A model generated the notes under the pieces. It was not told where the DNA came from. It worked only from the letters and a program-made list of their open reading frames with translations, and did no database searches. A stretch of DNA of 64,000 nt from Actinomycetales bacterium SN12 (lineage in GTDB: Bacteria; Actinomycetota; Actinomycetes; Actinomycetales; Microbacteriaceae): contig PJCV01000005.1 of the NCBI GenBank assembly GCA_002837415.1, positions 1-64,000 on the forward strand. The letters run 5' to 3'. Of the stretch, positions 36,883 through 44,209 are shown in pieces. The number at the start of each line of letters is the position of its first letter. Position 1 is the stretch's first letter. Position numbers and translations under genes: made by a program.

Positions 36883-37893
36883 ATGACTGCGTTGAAGGTG
36901 CTGTTCATCGGCGGAACGGGAATCATCTCCTCGGCGGCGAGCGAGCTCGCTGCCCGGCGCGGCATGGAGGTGACGCTGCTGAACCGCGGGCAGTCGCACC
37001 GAGCCCCGGCGGAAGGCGTCGAAGTGCTCACGGCCGACATCTCCGATGCCGCCGCGGTCGACGCTGCGCTTCGCGGTCGCGAATTCGACGTGGTCGCCGA
37101 CATGATCGCCTTCACTCCTGATCAGGTGCAGCGTGACATCGACCGCTTCGAGGGGCGCACCGGGCAGTACGTCTTCATCAGCTCGGCATCCGCCTATCAG
37201 AAGCCGGTCGTGCACCTGCCGATCACGGAGTCGACCCCGCTGCGCAATCCGCACTGGCAGTACTCGCGCGACAAGATAGCGTGCGAGGAGCTGCTGACCA
37301 GGGCGTATCGCGACCGTGACTTCCCGGTGACGGTGCTGCGCCCCTCGCATACCTACGACAAGTGGACGATCCCGGCGTTCGGCGGGTGGACGGCGATCGA
37401 CCGCATCCGCCGCGGCGAGGAGATCGTCGTCCACGGCGACGGCACCTCGCTGTGGACCCTCACCCACGCGAGCGACTTCGCGGTCGGATTCGTCGGGCTC
37501 CTCGGCAATCCGCTCGCCTACGGGGACACCTTCCAGATCACGAGCGATTTCGTGTACACCTGGAACGAGATCTACTCGATCCTCGGCCGAGCCGCCGGAG
37601 CGGAAGCCCGCCTGCGATATGCGCCGAGCGCCGAGATCGAGCGGCTCGCTCCGGAGCGGGCGGGTCAGCTCACCGGTGACATGGCGCACTCCGTCGTCTT
37701 CGACAACACCAAGATCCGCCGGCTCGTGCCGGACTTCAACCCGACCGCCGCCCTCCACCACACCGCGCGCGAGATCATCGACTGGCATGACGCGCATCCC
37801 GAGCTGCAGCGTGTCGACCCTGCTCTGGACGCGCTCTTCACCGAACTCCTGTCCGCCCGCCGCGGCGGCGTCGATCATGGGGACACGCCCTAA
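36883..37893 (+). CDS. NAD-dependent epimerase/dehydratase-like protein
   Basis: This 336-residue protein has an N-terminal Rossmann motif VLFIGGTGIISSAASELAA (about 6-24) and otherwise follows the extended SDR fold. The active-site tyrosine position is unclear: YSRDKIACEELL (about 127-138) supplies the expected Tyr and Lys with spacing YxxxK. Members of this subgroup include sugar-nucleotide epimerases and chloroplast-type RNA-binding relatives; substrate cannot be told. Its TAA stop forms the first bases of the promoter of the next gene. It lies just after the tRNA-Ser fragment. Confidence 0.8.
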   Translation: MTALKVLFIGGTGIISSAASELAARRGMEVTLLNRGQSHRAPAEGVEVLTADISDAAAVDAALRGREFDVVADMIAFTPDQVQRDIDRFEGRTGQYVFISSASAYQKPVVHLPITESTPLRNPHWQYSRDKIACEELLTRAYRDRDFPVTVLRPSHTYDKWTIPAFGGWTAIDRIRRGEEIVVHGDGTSLWTLTHASDFAVGFVGLLGNPLAYGDTFQITSDFVYTWNEIYSILGRAAGAEARLRYAPSAEIERLAPERAGQLTGDMAHSVVFDNTKIRRLVPDFNPTAALHHTAREIIDWHDAHPELQRVDPALDALFTELLSARRGGVDHGDTP

Positions 37894-37896
37894 GCT
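37891..37896 (+). promoter_or_regulatory. -10 box TAAGCT overlapping the epimerase stop codon
   Basis: TAAGCT includes the TAA stop of the epimerase gene and lies 7 nt before the aldo/keto reductase ATG at 37904. Confidence 0.55.
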
Positions 37897-37903
37897 CGGT
37901 GTC

Positions 37904-38890
37904 ATGCAGCATCGCACTCTGGGTCGCACTGGTCGCGACGTCTCCGTCATCGGTCTCGGCACGTGGCAGCTCGGCGCGGACTGGGGTGAGGTGAGCGAAG
38001 CGGATGCCAGGGCCGTGCTCGATGCGAGCGCCGAAGCCGGCGTCACGTTCTTCGACACCGCCGACGTCTACGGCGACGGGCGCAGCGAGTCGCTGATCGG
38101 CGCGTGGCGGCGCGACAACCCGGATGCCCCGCTGACCGTCGCCACGAAGATGGGCCGCCGAGTCGAGCAGATCCCGGCGAACTACGTGCTCGAGAACTTC
38201 CGCGACTGGACCGACCGCAGCCGCCGGAACCTCGGCGTCGACACGCTCGATCTCGTGCAGCTGCACTGCCCGCCGACGGCGGTCTACTCCGACGACGCCG
38301 TCTTCGACGCGCTCGACACCCTGGTGGCCGAGCAGGCCATCGCCGCCTACGGAGTGAGCGTCGAGACCACTGCCGAGGCGCTCGCCGCCATCGCGCGCCC
38401 GAGCGTTGCGACGGTGCAGATCATCCTCAACGCCTTCCGTCTGAAGCCGCTCGACGAGGTCCTTCCCGCAGCCATCGAGGCCGGCGTCGGCATCATCGCA
38501 CGCGTGCCGCTCGCGAGCGGACTTCTCTCGGGCCGCTACTCCCACGACACGGAGTTCGCCGCGAACGACCACCGCAGCTTCAACCGGCACGGCGAGGCCT
38601 TCGACCAGGGTGAGACGTTCTCCGGCGTCGACTACGACCAGGGCGTGGAGGCTGCGCAGGAGTTCTCCGCGCTCGCCGCGAGCGCGGGGCTCGCCCCGGC
38701 GACGGCGGCTCTCGCGTGGGTCTCTCAGCTTCCGGGCGTCTCGTCGGTGATCCCCGGTGCGCGCAACACCGCGCAGGCGGAATCGAACGCGGCCGCGGGC
38801 TCAGTCCCCGAGCTCGGCGAGGCCTTCACCGCAGCTGTGCGGGATCTCTATGACCGCCGGTTCCGCGCGGACGTCCACCCGCGCTGGTGA
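37904..38890 (+). CDS. Aldo/keto reductase
   Basis: This 328-residue NADPH-dependent oxidoreductase has the TIM-barrel catalytic set: aspartate and tyrosine in FFDTADVYGDGRSE (about 47-60), lysine in ATKMGRR and histidine in LVQLHCPP. The cofactor region near the C terminus (SSVIPGARNTAQAESN) is present. It belongs to the general-stress (YhdN/IolS-like) branch; the physiological substrate is unknown. The start is leaderless and 10 bp after the epimerase stop. Confidence 0.9.
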   Translation: MQHRTLGRTGRDVSVIGLGTWQLGADWGEVSEADARAVLDASAEAGVTFFDTADVYGDGRSESLIGAWRRDNPDAPLTVATKMGRRVEQIPANYVLENFRDWTDRSRRNLGVDTLDLVQLHCPPTAVYSDDAVFDALDTLVAEQAIAAYGVSVETTAEALAAIARPSVATVQIILNAFRLKPLDEVLPAAIEAGVGIIARVPLASGLLSGRYSHDTEFAANDHRSFNRHGEAFDQGETFSGVDYDQGVEAAQEFSALAASAGLAPATAALAWVSQLPGVSSVIPGARNTAQAESNAAAGSVPELGEAFTAAVRDLYDRRFRADVHPRW

Positions 38891-38981
38891 ACAGCGAGAT
38901 CTCGGCGCAGGGTTTCTATCACCTCCGCTGGTCGGCGGCCAGGGTCTCGCCCGCGCCGGCCGCGCGCGAGATGGTCGTGGC

Positions 38982-39212
38982 ATGAGCGAGAACGATGACG
39001 CCATCGACGGCATGACCCACGAGCAGAAGCTGCGCGACCAGTTCCTTCGCGCGGAGCACTCCACCGAGGCCGATGCGGCACCGCGCATCGAGGTGACAGA
39101 GCACGACGGCAATGTGCGCATCGACGTCGCCGACACCGCAGCCGTGCGCCCTGGCCCCGGGCCGGGCGTGGACGGTGCCGACGGCCCCGGAGACGCGCCT
39201 CGCTCCGACTGA
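38982..39212 (+). CDS. Small acidic protein of unknown function
   Basis: This 76-residue, strongly acidic protein starts MSENDDAIDGMTHEQKLRDQ and ends in a Gly/Pro-rich tail. No family is recognised and there is no membrane segment. The ATG at 38982 lacks a good ribosome site, so the gene is only moderately supported; codon bias and the regular helical N terminus speak for it. It lies between the aldo/keto reductase and the NSS transporter. Confidence 0.4.
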   Translation: MSENDDAIDGMTHEQKLRDQFLRAEHSTEADAAPRIEVTEHDGNVRIDVADTAAVRPGPGPGVDGADGPGDAPRSD

Positions 39213-39253
39213 GCTCGGCGGCGAGGCCAGCCGGCTGCGCCGCACCTCTCCGG

Positions 39254-39259
39254 TAGCCT
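39254..39259 (+). promoter_or_regulatory. -10 box TAGCCT of the leaderless NSS transporter gene
   Basis: TAGCCT is followed by CGGAGC (6 nt) and the ATG at 39266. Confidence 0.7.
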
Positions 39260-39265
39260 CGGAGC

Positions 39266-40885
39266 ATGGCGAATGCAACGACGCAGACCAAGAAGCGCGA
39301 GGCCTTCGGCTCGCGCAACGTCTTCATCATGTCGGCGATCGGCTCTGCGGTCGGACTCGGCAACATCTGGCGGTTCCCGTACGTCGCATACGAGGGCGGC
39401 GGTGGCGCGTTCCTCATCCCCTACCTCTGCGCGCTGCTGACCGCGGGCATCCCGCTGCTGTTCTTCGACTACGCGATCGGCCACCGCTTCCGCGGCTCGG
39501 CGCCGCTGGCGTTCCGTCGGATGAGCCGGGCGGCCGAGCCGCTGGGCTGGTGGCAGGTGCTGATCTGCGTCGTGATCGCCACCTACTACGCCGTCATCAT
39601 CGCGTGGGCGGCCATGTACACCTGGTTCTCGGCGCAGATCACCTGGGGCAAGGGCAACGAGCAGGACTACTTCTTCTCCGACTTCCTCCAGATGGGCGAC
39701 ATCAAGAAGGGCATCTCGCTCGAGTTCGTGCCGCAGGTCGGCATCCCCCTCATCGGCGTGTGGCTCGTCGTGATCATCATCATGGCGCTGGGCGTCAAGC
39801 GCGGCATCGGCGCCGCCAACATGATCCTCATGCCGCTGCTGACCCTCATGTTCGCCACGCTCGTGGTGCAGGCCCTCTTCCTGCCCGGCGCGATGGACGG
39901 ACTGAACGCGTTCTTCACCCCGAACTGGGAGGCGCTCGCCGACCCCGGTGTGTGGGCCTCGGCCTACGGCCACATCTTCTTCTCGCTGTCGGTGGCCTTC
40001 GGCATCATGGTCACGTACTCGTCGTACCTGAAGCGCAAGACCGACCTGACCGGCTCCGGCCTCGTCGTGGGGTTCGCCAACTCCGGCTTCGAGATCCTCG
40101 CCGGCATCGGCGTCTTCGCTGCCCTGGGCTTCATGGCGCAGGCGCAGGGCACCGATGTCTCGGGCGTCGCATCCTCGGGAATCGGCCTGGCGTTCATCGC
40201 CTTCCCGACCATCGTCTCGCAGGCCACCGGCGGATCGATCTTCGGCGTCCTCTTCTTCGGCGCCCTGGTGTTCGCCGGCATCACCTCCCTCATCTCCGTG
40301 CTCGAGGTGGTCGTCGCCGCTCTGCAGGACAAGCTCGGCTGGGGTCGCGTTCGCACGACCCTGACCGTGGCTATCCCCGTCGCGCTGATCTCGATCGCGT
40401 TCTTCTCCACCACCACGGCGCTCCAGGTGCTCGACACGACGGACGCGTTCATCAACGCGTTCGGCATCATGGCCGTGGCCCTCGTCGCGGTCATCCTCGT
40501 CGCCTGGATCCTGCGCAAGCTGCCCGTGCTGCGCGAGCATTTGAACAAGCGCTCCAGCTTCACGCTCGGCTGGACCTGGATGCTGCTGGTCGGCGCACTG
40601 GCGCCCGTCGTGCTCGGCTATCTGTTCGTCAGCGAGATCATCACGAAGATCACCACACCGTACGAGGGCTATCCGCTCTGGTTCCTGGCGATCTTCGGCT
40701 GGGGGATGGTGATCGCGATCATCGTGTTCGCGATCCTCCTGTCGCTGCTGCCGTGGAGCCGTCGCTCGCATGCGAAGGACGACCCCGAGTACGACGAGTT
40801 CCTCGTCGTCGAGAACTACGAACCGGATGCGGAGACCGGAAGCATCGCCGTGGCGGATGCCCGCCGGAAGGGAGCACGATCGTGA
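39266..40885 (+). CDS. NSS-family sodium-dependent amino acid transporter
   Basis: This 539-residue transporter of the LeuT/MetP family has about twelve membrane helices. The sodium and substrate site in helix 1 is visible as SAIGSAVGLGNIWRFPY (about 27-43), the family hallmark. It imports amino acids with sodium. It is followed with a 4-bp overlap (GTGA) by a 44-residue MetS-type subunit, as in Corynebacterium glutamicum MetPS, which transports methionine and alanine; the same substrate is likely but not proven. Confidence 0.92.
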   Translation: MANATTQTKKREAFGSRNVFIMSAIGSAVGLGNIWRFPYVAYEGGGGAFLIPYLCALLTAGIPLLFFDYAIGHRFRGSAPLAFRRMSRAAEPLGWWQVLICVVIATYYAVIIAWAAMYTWFSAQITWGKGNEQDYFFSDFLQMGDIKKGISLEFVPQVGIPLIGVWLVVIIIMALGVKRGIGAANMILMPLLTLMFATLVVQALFLPGAMDGLNAFFTPNWEALADPGVWASAYGHIFFSLSVAFGIMVTYSSYLKRKTDLTGSGLVVGFANSGFEILAGIGVFAALGFMAQAQGTDVSGVASSGIGLAFIAFPTIVSQATGGSIFGVLFFGALVFAGITSLISVLEVVVAALQDKLGWGRVRTTLTVAIPVALISIAFFSTTTALQVLDTTDAFINAFGIMAVALVAVILVAWILRKLPVLREHLNKRSSFTLGWTWMLLVGALAPVVLGYLFVSEIITKITTPYEGYPLWFLAIFGWGMVIAIIVFAILLSLLPWSRRSHAKDDPEYDEFLVVENYEPDAETGSIAVADARRKGARS

Positions 40886-41016
40886 CCACCACCGCTGTCG
40901 TCATGATGATCGTCGCGATGGTCACCGTCTGGGGAGGGCTGGCCCTCGCCGTGGTGAACCTGGTGCGTCATCCCGAGGCTGCTGAAGACGAACCAGCGGC
41001 GCCCGTCGAACTCTGA
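40882..41016 (+). CDS. MetS-like small subunit of the NSS transporter
   Basis: This 44-residue protein has one membrane helix (about 4-27, VVMMIVAMVTVWGGLALAVVNL) and a short acidic tail beginning RHPEAAEDEP. The size, position and helix match MetS, the small subunit needed by C. glutamicum MetP. GTG 40882 overlaps the transporter stop codon, ensuring joint translation. A GntR regulator follows 69 bp downstream. Confidence 0.82.
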   Translation: MTTTAVVMMIVAMVTVWGGLALAVVNLVRHPEAAEDEPAAPVEL

Positions 41017-41085
41017 CTCATCGAGCTGATCGGCCGAAATGCCGGAACACTGGCCCAATCGGTCGGGTGGTGGTTGAATCCGATC

Positions 41086-41745
41086 ATGTCGCTGGATCGA
41101 ATGTCGGGCCTCGAATCCGAGCGCGTCGCCGATGCGCTCCGGGAAGACATCATGTCGGGTCGGCGGCCTCCGGGGTCTCGACTGATCGAGCGCGACATCG
41201 CAGCTGAGATGCAGGTGTCGCGACTGCCGGTGCGCGAGGCGATCAAGGCACTGGTCGCCGACGGGATCGTCGTGGCACGACCGCGCAGCTGGGCTACGGT
41301 CAGGGAGTTCTCACGGCATGACCTGCAGGGCTTCTTCGAGGTGCGCGAAGCGCTCGAGACGCTCTCTTTCGTGCTCGCCGCGCAGCGCGTCGATGAAGCC
41401 GGGATCGCGCTGCTGGAGTCGCTGGTGGCTCAGGAGGCCGCTGCGGCCGCGCTGGGCGACATCGAATCCGCACGGCAGGCGTCGACGGCATTTCACATGG
41501 CCGTCGTGCGGCTGTCGCAGAACGCGATGCTCGTGGAACTCGCGGGAACGCTCGTCACCAGGCTGCGCTGGCTGTTCGGACAGCACGACGATGTCGCGAC
41601 GATGGCGCACAGCCACCGCGAGATCCTCGAGGCGATCCGCGCGCGCGACCTTGACGCCCTGCGCCGGCTGATACCCGAGCATCTGGCGGAAGGACGGGCG
41701 GCCGCTCAGGAGCGGATGTTCGGGGCATCCGCTCCGCGCGAATGA
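41086..41745 (+). CDS. GntR-family (FadR/FCD subgroup) transcriptional regulator
   Basis: This 219-residue regulator has a winged helix-turn-helix (about 10-70, with SRLPVREAIKALVADGIVVARP) and a C-terminal all-helical FCD ligand-binding domain (about 78-210) with its conserved metal-binding histidines (FHMAVV and SHREIL). The ligand is probably an organic acid or amino acid; control of the upstream transporter is inferred from position only. ATG 41086 is used; TTG 41074 is an alternative, and its TTGAAT may be the -10 box of a leaderless start. Confidence 0.88.
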   Translation: MSLDRMSGLESERVADALREDIMSGRRPPGSRLIERDIAAEMQVSRLPVREAIKALVADGIVVARPRSWATVREFSRHDLQGFFEVREALETLSFVLAAQRVDEAGIALLESLVAQEAAAAALGDIESARQASTAFHMAVVRLSQNAMLVELAGTLVTRLRWLFGQHDDVATMAHSHREILEAIRARDLDALRRLIPEHLAEGRAAAQERMFGASAPRE

Positions 41746-41748
41746 ACC

Positions 41749-41772
41749 CACCCCACCGCTGTCGGTGGGGTG
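41749..41772. terminator. Perfect hairpin after the GntR gene
   Basis: CACCCCACCG and CGGTGGGGTG form a 10-bp stem with a 4-nt loop just after the GntR stop. There is no T-run, common for high-GC terminators. Confidence 0.65.
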
Positions 41773-41799
41773 CCGGTACGCTCGATTCGGGAGGTACTC

Positions 41800-42432
41800 G
41801 TGGGACGAACAGCTGATGCCGTCGCCGAGGGCGTCGCGATCGCCACGGCGGCCGTTCGGCTGACCGTGAAGAACCAGATCCTGGTCGGCACGATCGCACA
41901 GGGCGGCGCCTTCGAGATCGACCATTACATGGACGAGGCTCGTGTCGCGTTGCGGGCGATGGCCGACGAGTCAGAGCAGGCCGCCGAGCACCTCACCGCC
42001 CTGCGCAAGCGCGCACGCGGCCGGCACTCCGACCCGCACGGCACCCACGACTACCGTGACCGCGACGTGCGCAATCTGCGCCGCCGCGCCAAGCAGTCGC
42101 TCGGGGTGGCCACGCATCTGCGTGAGATGACCGAAGATCCCGAAGCGCTGACCGCCCTCGTCGAAGAGGCGAGAGCGGCGGCATGGGCCGATGTGCGCAG
42201 CAATCTCGATCGTCGCCTCCGGGTCGAGGGGATGCGGGCAGATCAGGACCCCGAGTACGAGCAGATGCGCGAGGCGCGCATGCAGGCGCTCAAGCTGGTC
42301 GATCTGCAGGCGCTGTCGTCCGAGCAGCGGGCCCGCCGCAAGCGCGAGAAGGCGGCCGAGAAAGCCGGGGAGAAGGACACCTCGCGCGGGGAGCGAGACG
42401 GCAAGCGGGCGCTCTGGACACGCCGGGCGTGA
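41800..42432 (+). CDS. Conserved-looking hypothetical protein, charged helical
   Basis: This 210-residue soluble protein is rich in alanine, arginine and glutamate and predicted mostly helical, with a lysine/arginine-rich end (RARRKREKAAEK). No family was recognised. It is judged real from codon use, GGGAGG 5 nt before GTG 41800 and a TACGCT promoter-like box about 24 nt upstream. The N-terminal part (VAEGVAIATAAVRLTVKNQI) and the middle basic GRHSDPHGTHDYRDRDVR stretch are features to compare. Nucleic-acid binding is possible but unproven. Confidence 0.6.
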   Translation: MGRTADAVAEGVAIATAAVRLTVKNQILVGTIAQGGAFEIDHYMDEARVALRAMADESEQAAEHLTALRKRARGRHSDPHGTHDYRDRDVRNLRRRAKQSLGVATHLREMTEDPEALTALVEEARAAAWADVRSNLDRRLRVEGMRADQDPEYEQMREARMQALKLVDLQALSSEQRARRKREKAAEKAGEKDTSRGERDGKRALWTRRA

Positions 42433-42505
42433 CCCCGCTCCGCCGCGATTTCGCTTCTCGGCGAAACCTGTTGTAGTCTGTTCTTCGGCCCGCTGAGCGG
42501 GTCCT

Positions 42506-42578
42506 GCGCCCCTAGCTCAATGGATAGAGCATCTGACTACGGATCAGAAGGTTGGGGGTTCGAGTCCCTCGGGGCGCA
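42506..42578 (+). tRNA. tRNA-Arg (ACG)
   Basis: The 73-nt tRNA has acceptor GCGCCCC with GGGGCGC, discriminator A and anticodon ACG in the CTACGGA loop; A34 is normally deaminated to inosine. CCA is not encoded. Confidence 0.97.
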
Positions 42579-42598
42579 CACTGTGTTGAGACAGTATT

Positions 42599-42630
42599 GA
42601 AACCCCCGTCGCGAGAGCGGCGGGGGTTTC
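42599..42630 (+). terminator. Terminator of tRNA-Arg
   Basis: GAAACCCCCG (42599-42608) and CGGGGGTTTC (42621-42630) form a perfect 10-bp stem, followed by a short CCTTTCC run. Confidence 0.85.
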
Positions 42631-42679
42631 GCCTTTCCTGCGGCCATCTCCCAGCGGCCCGGAAGAGCAGGCGCGGACG

Positions 42680-42685
42680 TAGGCT
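42680..42685 (+). promoter_or_regulatory. -10 box TAGGCT of leaderless sdaA
   Basis: TAGGCT is followed by GGAGAG (6 nt) and GTG 42692. GGAGAG resembles a ribosome site but abuts the codon. Confidence 0.65.
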
Positions 42686-42691
42686 GGAGAG

Positions 42692-44200
42692 GTGACTGCG
42701 TACGTCTCGGCTTTCGATCTGTTCTCCATCGGTGTGGGGCCGTCGAGCTCGCACACCGTGGGGCCGATGCGCGCCGGCGTCGACTTCGCCGATCGGCTGC
42801 GAGCCGAGGGGCTGCTGAGCAGCGTCGCCCGCGTTCGCTGCGAGCTGTTCGGCTCGCTGGGAGCGACCGGACTCGGTCACGGCACCCCGGATGCCGTGGT
42901 CGCCGGCCTGCAGGGGCTGCACCCCGAGACCTGCGATCCGGCCGACGTGCGTGAACTCTGGAGCCGCTGGCCCGAGGGTCGAGATCTGCTGCTGGCCGGC
43001 GAGCACGGCATCCCGTTCGCGAAGGACGACATCGCCTTTGTCCCTCGCACTCGCCTCCCCGGCCATCCGAACGCGATGACCCTGCACGCGCTCGACGCCG
43101 AGGGTGCTGCGGTGCTCGAGCAGACCTATTACTCCGTCGGTGGGGGGTTCATCCGCCGCGACGGCGAAGAGGCACGGGTCACTGCGGCTCCGCAGCCGTA
43201 CCCCTACGACACCGCCGAAGAGCTGCTCGCGCTGTGCGACGAGACGGGGATGTCGATCGCCGAGATCGCCCGCGAGAACGAGATGGCGGTGCGCACGGAA
43301 GAAGAGGTCGCCGTGGGGCTCGACGCGATCTGGGATGCCATGGCGGCGTGCGTGGACGCCGGGTTGCACTCCGAGGGCACGCTGCCCGGCATCCTGAAGG
43401 TGAAGCGCCGCGCGGGCGACATCCGCCAGCAGCTCGAAGTCTCCGAAGTCGACGGGCACGCGGCCCTGCCCGGCGAATGGCTGGGCGCCTTCGCCCTCGC
43501 CGTGAACGAGGAGAACGCGGCCGGCGGCCGCGTCGTCACCGCACCGACGAACGGCGCGGCGGGCATCCTGCCGGCGGTCGCGATGTACTGGTGGCGCTTC
43601 CTCGCCGACTCCGGTCTGGGCGTCGGCAACGCGGTCACACCGCACGGCGAACTCGTCGGCAGCGCCCTGCTCGGCTTCCGGTCCAGCGATCAGACCGCGA
43701 TTCAGGCGGCATCAGGTGCGGGCGTCCTCGATGACGCCGCGGTGGCCGAGGCGAACCGGCGCCGCGGCATCCGGCGGTTCCTGCTCACCGCGACGGCGCT
43801 CGGCTCGCTGTTCAAGGCGAACGCGTCGATCTCGGGTGCCGAGGGCGGCTGCCAGGCCGAGGTCGGCTCGGCGTGCGCGATGGCGGCTGGCGGCCTGACC
43901 GCCGTGATGGGCGGCACCGTGCGGCAGATCGAGAACGCCGCCGAGATCGCGATGGAGCACCACCTCGGTCTCACCTGCGACCCGATCGGCGGGCTCGTGC
44001 AGATCCCGTGCATCGAGCGCAATGCGATCGCGGCCTCGACCGCCGTCACCGCGGCGCGACTCGCGCTGCGCGGCGACGGCCACCACTACGTCTCGCTGGA
44101 TGCCGTGGTCGAGACCATGCGGCAGACCGGTCTCGACATGTCGACGAAGTACAAGGAGACCAGCGAGGGCGGTCTCGCGGTGAACGTCATCGAGTGCTGA
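42692..44200 (+). CDS. sdaA: L-serine ammonia-lyase, single-chain type
   Basis: This 502-residue iron-sulfur enzyme deaminates serine to pyruvate and ammonia. The N-terminal beta domain begins with [19 protein letters not shown] (about 10-28), and the C-terminal alpha domain carries the serine-binding and 4Fe-4S cysteines within [17 protein letters not shown] and [14 protein letters not shown]. The chain is longer than E. coli SdaA (about 454); the excess lies in loops of the N-terminal domain. The gene has its own leaderless promoter and converges with hrpB (9 bp). Confidence 0.95.
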   Translation: MTAYVSAFDLFSIGVGPSSSHTVGPMRAGVDFADRLRAEGLLSSVARVRCELFGSLGATGLGHGTPDAVVAGLQGLHPETCDPADVRELWSRWPEGRDLLLAGEHGIPFAKDDIAFVPRTRLPGHPNAMTLHALDAEGAAVLEQTYYSVGGGFIRRDGEEARVTAAPQPYPYDTAEELLALCDETGMSIAEIARENEMAVRTEEEVAVGLDAIWDAMAACVDAGLHSEGTLPGILKVKRRAGDIRQQLEVSEVDGHAALPGEWLGAFALAVNEENAAGGRVVTAPTNGAAGILPAVAMYWWRFLADSGLGVGNAVTPHGELVGSALLGFRSSDQTAIQAASGAGVLDDAAVAEANRRRGIRRFLLTATALGSLFKANASISGAEGGCQAEVGSACAMAAGGLTAVMGGTVRQIENAAEIAMEHHLGLTCDPIGGLVQIPCIERNAIAASTAVTAARLALRGDGHHYVSLDAVVETMRQTGLDMSTKYKETSEGGLAVNVIEC

Positions 44201-44209
44201 TCTGACCGA

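Noticed and set aside
38801..40771. 656-codon minus-strand frame opposite the NSS transporter
   Set aside because: Histidine/arginine/aspartate-rich mirror of hydrophobic transporter codons, no motifs.
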